Assembly (NCBI GenBank): GCA_963693365.1
Contig: CAVNZM010000011.1
Location: 2,356,001-2,420,000 of the forward strand
From: Amoebidium appalachense
Lineage: Eukaryota > Ichthyosporea
DNA length: 64,000 nucleotides
Direction of reading: 5' to 3'
The stretch's first letter is position 1; every line of letters begins with the position of its first letter. Positions 34,525-64,000 of the stretch are shown here, piece after piece. The notes beneath the pieces are model-generated. The model worked only from the letters and a program-made list of their open reading frames with translations, was not told where the DNA came from and made no database searches. Position numbers and translations under genes: made by a program.

Positions 34525-37416
34525 ATGTTCGCCCTCGCCCGCACCTCGCAGGTCTTCGCGGCCTCCGCCAGCTTCATGGCTGTGCGTGGAATGGGTGAGT
34601 GGTGCACCACATCTTTCTGATAGTTATTTTCCAGAGTTGTTGAAACTCTGCTCTGCTAGTGCTCATGAGAAGAGTGCTTGCAGTAGAGAACGCGGGGGCT
34701 TTACGGAGGCAAATATACTTCCCGATGTTTGTTCTTGATTTTCATTTTCTTATGACTATGAGTTGTTTATTTTTTATGGCTTGCTGATTCGCGAGGCTGC
34801 AGTCGGAACGGACACCCCAAAAGTAGCCCTCCTCACCACCTTGGGATGCTATCCCTACTTCTCTCTCTTGTCGCTCCTTGTTAATTTAGCCTCAATTTTC
34901 ATGGTTGCGTCTCAACAAGGTTCGGAGGGCATTGAGGTGATAGACTTTCCCTTTTCTGATAGTAGACTTTCCCTTCATTACTTCTATAAAAAAAAACAAA
35001 GAAGGCCAGTCCCTATTACCATTATGGGATGTGGGTTAGTACCCAATCCACTGTGTAACATCATTTGAGCCGTACTGGGCTAACTATCAGGTCTGCAGCC
35101 ACACACAACTACCAGATGATCAACATCACAAAGGCAGGCCAGAAGCACGAGGTCGGCCTCATCCATCTCAACCGCCCCAAGGGTGAATACCTCCTCCCCC
35201 CCTCCCTGCCTCCCTCTCTCCCCTCCTCCCTCCCTCCTTCTCCCCCCCCCCCTCCCCCTCCCGCCCCGTCCTCGCCCTCAGAGTGTATGTCCCTGTGTTC
35301 TCGGTTTGAAACCCATTCCCCGTTTCTGACTCCCTTTCCCTTTAAACTCCATGCCCCCTTATCCAAACACATCAACTCCCCCCCCCACCTCCCTGGACCC
35401 CCCCCCCCCCCCTCTACTCGGGGGACAAATCCATGACTCCGAACCTGCCAACTCCTCCCTCTCCAGGTCTTCTCTTCATTTCACTTTGCCCCCTCTCTTA
35501 CCCGCACCTCAACCGTGACCTCCCCCCCCCCACTCCCCCCCCAACACACACACATACACGCACACACACACACTGCCCTCCGTCCCCTTCCCTCTCTCTC
35601 CTGTACTTTCCGCATAACCACAACTTCTGCAGTGTGCTTCTTCTCGTGCATCTCATTTTATTCATTTTGTGCATCCTTGATTTGGCTACCATACACTACT
35701 TGGGGATCGGGTCCCCCAGGATGTGTGTGTGGTGACGGGAAGGCAGGGCCGGGCGCAGGGGGGAGGGAGGGGGGGGAAGGGGGGGAACACGAACACGTAC
35801 ACGGCATGGTGATTGTCTGGCACCATTGAGAATTTGAAGCCAAATCTGTGGGTTGTTTTGAAAGGTGCCAGTACTGACAGTAGCAGGTAGTTTGTGGGGT
35901 CGTATTTGTGTCTAGAGGGGACATAGTTCATTCCATGTGTGTACAGTTATGCAAGTAACTTTTGACACTTTGCATTGCAAGTGATGGTGGGGTGGGGGAG
36001 GGGGGAGGTTATGAGGTAGATGTCAAGGGGAGTGGTGAAGAGGGAGGCGGGGGGGAGGGGTTGGTCAGGTCGGTAGAAAAGATGGCTAAACTGTTTCATT
36101 GATCATTCCCCTTTGTGTCATGTGTACTGACTTCTTGCATGTGCAGCGCTCAATGCGCTGTGTGACCAGCTGATGCGTGAGGTTGGTGCGGCCCTGAAGG
36201 AGTTCGATGCCGACAAGACCGTCGGTGCCATTGTGCTGACCGGCAGCGAGAAGGCTTTTGCCGGTGGGTGCATGCACTCATAGACACGCACAGAAAATGT
36301 TCATGAACACAGGAAGTTTAATATAAAGACGAGCAGATTACACATACACGCAGAAAGACAGAGGGCTTTTTTTGATTGCCACTTGCTTCCTCTCCGTGAT
36401 GCAGCTATTGCTGAATTCTTGTTTGGTCTGTTGAAACTAGGGAACTCCACCTTTCCCTTGGAAATATTTGTGGCTGACATGGTGTGCAGCTGGTGCCGAC
36501 ATCAAGGAGATGAAGGATCTGGACTTCAAGGATGTCATTGGGTGAGTGCATCGCCACACACACCCCCAGAGCTTTCTTAGCTTGCTTGGACTCGTACACA
36601 GGCACAAACACACACGCGCACACACATGCACACGTATACCTAGCCCATCCCCCCTGTGCTTCGTTCGGGAGCAGCAATGTGATAATTGCGTGCAGCTTTT
36701 CCCAGGCTAAAAAAACTTGCAGAATCGTCGTACTACACTGTACCTTATTTCCCTTTCCTTTTGTTGTTTGCGGTTCATCTCCCCCCCCCCCCCCCCCCCC
36801 CCCCATGTATGTGTGTGTGTGTGTGTATAAGAACTCGAGCTATCTTCCCTTTTATTAAAAGGAATTAAAATCGTTTGGAAAGGGATATGTGTGTTCCCCC
36901 CCCCCCCCCCCCCCCTCTCAAACACACACACACACCCCTTCTCCCGATTTCATCTTGGGATTCCGATTTGGAAGGAAAGGGGTGAGAGGTTGGGGGAAGG
37001 GGGGGGGGGGGAGGATTTGCAGAGGGCCATAGAGGGATTTGAGTGTGCCAATCTAGGAAGTTGGAGGTAGCTGACTTGTGGCTGTGTGCAGGTCCAACTT
37101 CCTCAGCCACTGGACCACCGTGACTACCATCAGCAAGCCCGTCATTGCCGCTGTCAACGGCTTTGCGGTGGGTTTTTGGTGTTGAAATGTGTGGTGTGAA
37201 GTATTATATGACGTGTGCAAATTTAGGGAGTAAAACAGGGCGGGCCATCTTCTTTGGTTGTCTGGTGATGTGATCGATTTGCACTGAGAGTGATTTGAAC
37301 ATTTTTATGTGGAATGACAGTCTGAGCTCACGGTTACTTGTCTATGTGAGGCTTTTTGTGAAACCCGAAGTTTGGGTGCATTGAGATCTTCGGAAAGACG
37401 TGTAGGAAGTGAAGTG

Positions 37417-37450
<34 letters not shown>

Positions 37451-37978
37451 TTCTCCCACATACACACAAACACACACAATCCCTTTGTGTCCTTTTTTTG
37501 CTGTGTATCTTGCAAGTGTCTGACCTGCCTGGGTGTAGCTCGGCGGTGGCTGCGAGCTTGCCATGATGTGTGACATCATCTATGCCGGTGACAATGCCAA
37601 ATTCGGCCAGCCCGAGATCAAGCTCGGCACCATTCCGGGTAACCCCCCCCCCCCCCAATTGAAACTATATTTTTGTTGGGTTTTGAAATCGAGTTGAATG
37701 GCGTGAAACTTGCATGCTGTGAATAACTGGTCCCCCCCACCCCAACCTGCTGGAGAATGGGATCTACTTGAAATAGTTGCACATAGTGAGCACTTTGCAA
37801 AATCCCCATTGTGTTGTAAGTCGTGTGTGTGTACTTTGTTCTCTGTAGCACATTATTACCCCCCCCCCCCCCCCCCCCCCCCCCCCACACACACACACCA
37901 AAAAGAAACTACACATACACAAGCGCTTTAGTACTCTGCAATCCTTTTTTCATTCAGTTATGAGCAGCATCAATCCAC

Positions 37979-38047
<69 letters not shown>

Positions 38048-38361
38048 AAAAGAAAAAGAAATGAAAAGAAAAGACACCCGTGTTCCACGCAACACACCAT
38101 GCATGATGTCTTCTGACCCTAACCCGTACCTGCAGGTGCCGGTGGCTCCCAGCGTCTGACCCGTGCCGTGGGCAAGTCTCTGGCCATGGAGATGTGCCTG
38201 ACTGGTGACATGATCGATGCCAACACCGCCCTTGCTGCCGGTAAGCTACGGTCTGGTGTTATTGTGCAGAATCTCGGATCCTTGTTGCATGATGAAATGC
38301 AGTGTTGCTGTTGAATGAGGCTTGGTTAAGCCAATGTTTGAATGAAATTGCTGTTCCATTA

Positions 38362-38416
<55 letters not shown>

Positions 38417-38560
38417 ACACAACCCACCTACCCTAGTCCCTTCCCTTCTTTTCACAGGCTGCATCTTTGCACACTTGGGTGATCGTTGTTCTTAAGCAGC
38501 TTTTTCGTTTAGTTTGTGTTGTGATGCAAGCACGTTTGGATTACCTATCAGTGCTTCTGT

Positions 38561-38601
<41 letters not shown>

Positions 38602-39689
38602 TTCCTCCTCCTCACACACACACACGCACCCGCACCTAACCTCCCATTACAAATTATTTCTTTTCAAGGGAGCAACAAGGCTAATGCAAGTGGGTGCTCG
38701 TTTTGTCTTTCTGGAATGCTTGCACGAAAGTGCCCCATGACAGCATGGCTGGTAGTTGGTTGGAGTGATGGTGGTGGTCTCGGGGCACCTTTCTTTTATA
38801 CGTGTTTAAGACGTGCATGCTGACGGGTGGGTGGGACAGGCCTTGTGTCCAAGGTGTTTCCCAAGGAGAAGACTTTGCATGAGGCCATCAAGACTGCTGG
38901 TGGGTGGCTGCCTTGGACCGGAAAGGGGGGAGGGGGGAGGGGGGGGGGGGGGAGGGTGTTCATAGGACATGAATTGCCGTGTGTGAGCAATAGGGGTTTG
39001 ATCACTGCCGGTAGGGGGGAAGTGATGGGGGGGGGGGGGGCGGGGGGGCTCTATCGGTATGTGGTGTATACAAGTTCGTTGATTGTTGTGACGGGCTGAT
39101 GGAATGGTGGTATCCCGAATCCTGTCGGAGCGAGTTTGTTATGGGTGGGAGTGTGTTCCGCTAGGCCGTCAGTAAGTCCAAGGTTTTGTGGGTTTACACG
39201 GGCATGCGAGCTTTTATGTCGAATATGGTATGGCAGTTGAGGCAAACCTATAATCAGTCAGCATAATGGCATTTTGGACTGGCAGAATTTGTAGCAAAGT
39301 TATCACCCCCAAAAGGCGCTTTTTTGGTCGTAAAAATTATATTTCCTGGGCAAATTTGATTTTTATTATTTTGTTTTGTAGAAATGATAGTCCTGCAGGC
39401 ACCGCTGCAGCCAAAACAATTAGCCAACGAGGTGGCAAGACTAACCTTTTATGGTTAGCCACCTGCCCAAAATGGCGCTTAAATACTTGGCTAATTTTGA
39501 TTGGGTAACAACTGCCATTATGCTCAATCAGTCTGACTTGCCTTTCCATTGCAGAGAAAATCGCATCTATGTCTCAGCCCATTACTGCTCTGTGCAAGGA
39601 GGCAGTTAACACCGGTAACATGCCCCCCCCCCCCCCCCCGTTTTCGTTAACGAGGTGAATAGGTAGAAACTCGGGTACTGTGGATGACA

Positions 39690-39723
<34 letters not shown>

Positions 39724-40476
39724 TGAGAATGGGCTCTGATTATTATGCATACTATTTATGTATTGTTTGCATTCCGCATCGTGTTATCCGTTGTTCTTGT
39801 GTACTTCGTACTTTATGACGCATTCAAACCCCCCTCCCCCCAGCCCGGCTTGCCTCCCGTGCTTTTTCTGCCTGAGCCTTTGCTCCTTTCGACGCCCTGG
39901 CAGTTCTGTTAGTATTGTGTGCTGGCGCAAATGGCTTTTTCATAAAGCATTGCCGTTTAGATTTTTGTCCACCGCTATTGATACTGCACGGCGATCTTCC
40001 CTTGTCGAAATCCATACCTAACTCATCCCCCCCCCCCCCCCCCCCCCCCCCCACCCACCCACCCACCCACCCACCCACCCCCATCCATCCAATGTCCCCA
40101 GCTTACGAGACGACGCTTGCCGAGGGTGTGCACTTCGAGAGGCGCATCTTCCACGCCACCTTTGCTGCTGTAAGTGAAATGCAAAGGATTCATGTTGGTG
40201 CTGGTGAAACGGGTTGTGTAAAAGGGTTGGTGGAAGGTGAGGTGATGGGGGATGATGCATAAAATGAGATGACTATCTGGATGTATGCTGTTTTTTTAGC
40301 TGTTTGTGCTTTGCATGCACTGTGATACATGATCATGGCATCTAATGAAACGCTCTTTTTTTTTTTTAAGGTTTTATTTACTTACTTGTTTTTTGTTTTT
40401 TTTTGCCCAGGCTGACCGCAAGGAGGGCATGGAGGCATTTGCCGCCAAGCGCGCCCCCCACTTCAAGAACGAGTAG
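34525..40476 (+). CDS. ECHS1: Mitochondrial short-chain enoyl-CoA hydratase (crotonase), 11 exons, 285 aa
   Basis: It hydrates trans-2-enoyl-CoA to L-3-hydroxyacyl-CoA, the second step of mitochondrial fatty-acid beta-oxidation, also used in branched-chain amino-acid breakdown. Exons are 34525-34594, 35099-35182, 36147-36263, 36490-36541, 37092-37167, 37539-37638, 38136-38240, 38840-38899, 39555-39614, 40102-40169 and 40411-40476; all junctions are GT-AG and in phase. The 285-residue product compares with 290 in human. The first 23 residues ([20 protein letters not shown]...) are basic and lack acidic residues, as in a mitochondrial presequence. GADIKEM (92-98) and NGFALGGGCE (130-139) form the CoA pocket and oxyanion hole. 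The catalytic pair is Glu139 ([11 protein letters not shown]) and Glu159 ([12 protein letters not shown]), 20 residues apart as in the rat enzyme. The C-terminus [12 protein letters not shown] is family-typical. No defect is seen. Introns carry sense-strand poly-C runs at 36781, 36896, 37420, 37860, 37980, 38364 and 38562. Confidence 0.98.
39642..39832 (+). repeat. Dispersed repeat, copy 1 (enoyl-CoA hydratase intron 9)
   Basis: The sequence from TTCGTTAACGAGGTGAATAG through GTGTACTTCGTACTTTATGA to GCATTCAAACC is about 85-90 percent identical by eye to 57177-57346. The copy is interrupted by a longer poly-C run (39691-39723). It has no ORF and no clear terminal repeats. Confidence 0.85.
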
Positions 40477-40720
40477 ATACCCCCCTCGAAGGACCCAACA
40501 ACAACCGTAAATGGTGCGGCAACACGTAGCCGCTGACAGTGTGCAGGCCGGAAATTGGCCGTGACCACGCTGATTCCTCTTTTCAGTTCTTCTTTCGATA
40601 TGAAAGAATGTAGTTATAGTATACTTCTGTGATTCTGCCTAAGGTGCTCGGCTGCCATACGACATGTTTACCAAGTGTGTGCGTATGTGCGCGCATGTAT
40701 GTGAAGGATTCCTAAACGTC

Positions 40721-40726
40721 AATAAA
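40721..40726 (+). terminator. ECHS1: Polyadenylation signal AATAAA of enoyl-CoA hydratase
   Basis: A canonical AATAAA lies 245 bases after the TAG stop, followed by ATGTGCAGAACCGCTGTTTAA, which gives a possible cleavage site. The intervening sequence is unique and free of ORFs, as expected of a 3' UTR. Confidence 0.75.
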
Positions 40727-40739
40727 ATGTGCAGAACCG

Positions 40740-42035
40740 CTGTTTAATCAATATGATCATGAGCAAATAGTGTATGTCCTCTTTTTACACGTACCATGGC
40801 AACATCCCCCCCCTTCTTCACCTCCCCAAACACGTGCACACCGGGTGTGTGCATGGCGCACGTACCACACACACCACCACCACCAGGACCATGACATGCA
40901 CACACATGCACACCAATACCAGCTACCACCGTACAACTATTGATACTGTGACTATATTCCTCCTAACGGCTCTTTGCTTTTTTGCCCCGGCCCACCAACG
41001 GCATCATATCACAAGTAGGGCTAACGTCTCCGAGGCATTGAACAGGCCGGATGGACTCGGACCGTCATGTCGAAAACAGCTCGGTCGCGCGCACACACCC
41101 GGGCCTACACAAGCACACCCAAACACACGTGCGCGCGCTCGCCTTGCGCATGCCCTCCACCCACGTACATCATACCCGGCCCACGTTATCGTCATGACAA
41201 CTTGGCCCCACCCCTTCTCCCACGTACTGCCGTGGCCACCTTTTTCCGGGGTGGTGTGGGAGGTGCATGTCATGTGTGTGTGTGTGTGCAGTGTACGTGT
41301 GTGTGTGTGTGGAAGGAGGTGCCACGGTGTGTGTGTACTGGGGGGGAGGGGGGGGCCGGAGGGGGGGGGGGGATGGGATCCGGATATAATGTGGTATTGC
41401 CCTATACCGGTACCATGTTGCTCTGCAATTGCCTACACGTACGGTAGCCTAATTATAAATGCACTGGCGTGTAGCGTGGGCCGGCCAATCCGCATGACCA
41501 TATGCATGTGCGCGCATGCCGCATGATGCGGTATATGGAAGCAAAAAAAATTGCCATGATCATGTGCTGCATCAATATTCAAAGCCGCACACAATACGAT
41601 ATGAGTGTACTTAACATCACCATAATCATACCCCGTATACTTAAAAAAAACACACGTCCATAAAGGCTTACCTTGTGTTTTTGAACTTAACTCGGATATT
41701 TCGAAATACTGTCTATGAGCTTGGTTTTTTTTTTTTTTGTACGTCGTCGTCATCGTCGTACGCGTTTCACCGTGTCTTGCTTTGGTTTTCTGCTCAATAC
41801 TATAGTATACGGATTGTACATTATCGGTGACTTTTTTCCCTCCTCGGACGACGTGTTGGCTTGGGGTTTTTTTGAAGAGCGAACAAGCACGCGCCACAAA
41901 AGCACCCACATATGTCCCCGCGCGCACACACACACACACACACACTCACTCACACACCGACCACACACGACACACACACACACACGGTATAAAGCATGCA
42001 CATGCAAGCGCACACGCATGCACACACACAAAAGA

Positions 42036-42082
<47 letters not shown>

Positions 42083-42225
42083 TGTGACACACACACACAC
42101 ACACAATGTGTGACACATGCACACGTGCACAGACGTCATGCATGTTCACAAACACAGCGTGTCACACGCATCATTGTTAACCGTTGGCAAAGGTACAACA
42201 CACACATACATGACACATACACACA

Positions 42226-42271
<46 letters not shown>

Positions 42272-42272
42272 T

Positions 42273-42330
<58 letters not shown>

Positions 42331-43955
42331 AAGAGAAGAAAAGAAAACAAAAGCCCTACAAGAGCCCAATTACATCGGCAGAGTCAACTTGCAAAAAAGC
42401 AGAATATTCTGCAACAGCGGAATTATTCTGCAAAAGCGAAATTATTCTGCAAAAAGCAGAATTAATTTCGGCAAAAGCAGAATCACTCTGCTTTTAGCAG
42501 AATTACTATGATTTTAGCAGAATTATTCTGCAAAAAGCAGAATTATTCGACGAAAAACAAAACTGTTCTGCTTTCGACAGCAGAATAATTTTGCTTTTGG
42601 TAAAGTATTTCTGCTTTTAGCAGATTGATTCTATTTTTGGCAGAATGATTCTTCTTTAAGCAGATAGATTCTGCTGTTTGCAGAATGATGCCCGCTAGGG
42701 CAAAAATCCACGTAGTCTTATTTTCAGCCTACCCCGGAACACGGCCATACATCAGCCTGAAATATCGACAGTAGATTATTATTATTTTCACTAGTATGAT
42801 TATTATTAGAAAAGGAAGAAACCTCGAGCTCACTGGTCACTAAGTTGGTGAGCTGGTAGCATTTTGTGTATTTAGGTGCGTGCGCAGGTATTGGAAATAG
42901 AGCTGAGCAGTTAGGTAGTCACCGATGTAAAGAAGACAGTCAATGATGGTGAAGTGTTGTGCAGGGTGACGGGAAGTAGGAAGGCAGACGTGCACGTTGG
43001 TGAGAACTTTAAGGGCGGTGCGCAGTGGAGTCCAAGTGTACGTATACATGTACGACTATAGCTATGTATCGGAACAAAGGGAACACAATACCGCATCAAC
43101 TACGGCACCCAGGGTGCTACCCGCCAGGGCACTACCGTCTGGGAAAAAAGCTATCTTCTTAGGCTTAAAGAGACCGTGTCACGGATTTAATATTACGGAG
43201 CAAACATCAGCTGGGCGTTACGGAAAAAACCGTTCTTACGAAAGGTAGCCCTACGTGTTCACTTGTAAGCGGGTGCGTGCGTTAATTTAATCTGGTAGAG
43301 ATGTGTTTTGTGATGTGCGTGTAAAAAGCGGTCTATACGTGTATGTAGGCTGGGGGAGCGTCATGGGGGTTTCGGTGAGGGGGGGGAGTGTGGTGCATTA
43401 CCCGAATCAAAAGAGGATCCTTGGGGCAAGGCGGCAAGGCCACCCCTTGCCCTAATAGGGCCCGCCAGCCCGGACGTGCTGCTGGAACGCCTTGCACGGT
43501 CGCGATTCCTGTTTCATTGGTTCGGAACGCACCGGTCTTTATAAGCTCCAATGTTTCGACTTTCCAATTGGCTATCTCCATCGGCTCACTGACTCGGGCC
43601 CGCAGACAGGGCCTCACAGAACCATGACCTTCAGTGTAGTAGCAGTAGCACCCGGCAAGGTCTTACTAGCTTACTACTATTACTAAAGAGTGGTGTTGAC
43701 CCAACATGAGGATAATAAATAGAAACACAACGCCATAGGTTAGGAGGGCAATATTCTGCAAGCGCGAATGTTAGGAAGGCGATAGTTTCCACGCAAAATT
43801 GCCTGAAAAGCAACAGCGTGCTCAATGGCCACCTAAACCGGCCGTCGGACCCAGACAGTGTGCACAGGTGTTTGGTTTTTGGGTTTGGGCTATAAGCTCA
43901 GAGTAGTTTGCATTTTGGGCCAATAGCCTGCACCCACCTGCCATAGGAAACCACC
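40740..43955. other. Spacer between enoyl-CoA hydratase and sorting nexin
   Basis: Both neighbours are on the plus strand, so the right end should hold the sorting-nexin promoter. Bases 41280-41380 are (GT)/G-rich, and 41920-42330 is a long (CA)n block with TGTGACAC palindromes ending in about 28 As. A palindrome array follows at 42385-42690. The part at 42700-43955 is unique sequence without an exon I can support. It includes a short (ATT) tract near 42778 and GC-rich sequence with GGCAAGG/CCTTGCC inverted motifs at 43430-43460. Confidence 0.6.
42385..42690. repeat. Array of short palindromes, GCAGAATNATTCTGC type
   Basis: About a dozen imperfect copies of AGCAGAAT / ATTCTGC(A)n alternate over 300 bases, each pair forming a small palindrome or a hairpin separated by 3-8 A or T residues (for example GCAGAATATTCTGC near 42397 and GCAGAATTATTCTGC twice). 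Both orientations occur and spacing is about 22-27 bases. There is no coding frame. It directly follows the (CA)n-poly-A block. Confidence 0.85.
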
Positions 43956-63559
<19,604 letters not shown>

Positions 63560-64000
63560 GTGTGTTTATGTTTGCATATGATGTGCTTGAGTGTGCTGTG
63601 TGTGTATGACTGTGTGCACATGGCATGTTGTGTGCTTGTCATGTATGTATGGCGCTGGGCACCAGAGGTCCAGTGTGTGTGAGTGAGTGTGCCCTTGTGT
63701 CTGTGCGCGCACGTGCATCCTTGTGTGTGGTTGTGACTGTGCCCACGGGAGGGTGAAAGAGGGGGGGGGGGGGGGGGGGAGGGGGGGGGGAGGTGTGTTC
63801 GTTGGTGTGTGGTTTCTTTTTTTCTTTTTTTTTCTTTTTCTTTCTTTTTTTTTTTTTGGTGGTGGTGGTGGTGGGGGGAGGGGGGGGGGGGGGGGAGGGG
63901 GGAGGAGGGGGGTGAGGGAGGGGGGGATCGTGCTGGGTGCATGTGGGTGTGTGAATGCTGTGCATTTTGAACTCGTGTTCATTTTGTGTCCTCATGATAC
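63560..64000. other. Sorting nexin intron at the window end
   Basis: After the donor at 63559 the sequence holds degenerate (GT)n, poly-G at 63762-63790, a T/C-rich tract at 63817-63857, (GGT)n and more G-rich sequence. No further exon is visible before the window ends. Confidence 0.7.

Noticed and set aside
42299-42350. Poly-A after (CA)n as a retroposon tail
   Set aside because: No element body or target duplication can be seen upstream; the A run extends a CA tract.
43333-43617. 95-codon minus-strand ORF upstream of the sorting nexin
   Set aside because: No recognisable domain and no supporting exon; it lies in a GC-rich 5' region where open frames are expected.

Overview
This is eukaryotic nuclear DNA, and all four genes found are split by many GT-AG introns. 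Coding exons make up roughly 7.5 kb of 64 kb. The rest is introns and spacers packed with mononucleotide runs (poly-G/poly-C, poly-A), (GT)n/(CA)n, (GA)n, (GGT)n, (ATT)n and minisatellites. This suggests a protist or alga with expanded, microsatellite-rich introns; I could not fix the lineage. Most long ORFs in the window are low-complexity artefacts (Cys-Val, His-Thr, poly-Pro and poly-Gly proteins from repeats). The gene models were built by hand from splice signals, codon phase and protein-family motifs.

Layout. (1) 1-4194: repeat-rich sequence with no gene I can support. (2) 4195-26497, minus strand: an unconventional myosin heavy chain in about 35 exons, with an SH3-like N-terminus, a complete motor with P-loop, switch I and switch II, an IQ neck, a short charged helix and a Pro/Ser-rich tail; the last exons are tentative. 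(3) 26498-28443: spacer with a tRNA-like Pol III promoter sequence, probably a SINE. (4) 28444-32140, minus strand: RPB6, the small shared subunit of RNA polymerases I, II and III. (5) 32141-34524: divergent promoter interval. (6) 34525-40476, plus strand: mitochondrial enoyl-CoA hydratase, 11 exons, complete at 285 residues with both catalytic glutamates. (7) 40477-43955: spacer with an array of short palindromes. (8) 43956 to beyond the window end, plus strand: a membrane-anchored sorting nexin of the SNX13/14/25 type, about 30 exons visible, with a hydrophobic N-terminus followed by PXA, an inserted C2 domain, RGS and PX. Its C-terminus lies outside the window.

The genes do not form a pathway: they are a motor, a transcription subunit, a beta-oxidation enzyme and a membrane-contact/trafficking protein. 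The most unusual points are the C2 domain between PXA and RGS, tandem repeats that have copied splice-site sequence (50.1 kb, 50.9-51.5 kb, 19.4 kb), (GT)n tracts that start exactly at 5' splice sites, repeated poly(C)-poly(A) junctions, a palindrome array at 42.4 kb, an element with inverted-repeat ends at 53.4 kb, and a dispersed repeat shared by introns of two genes.
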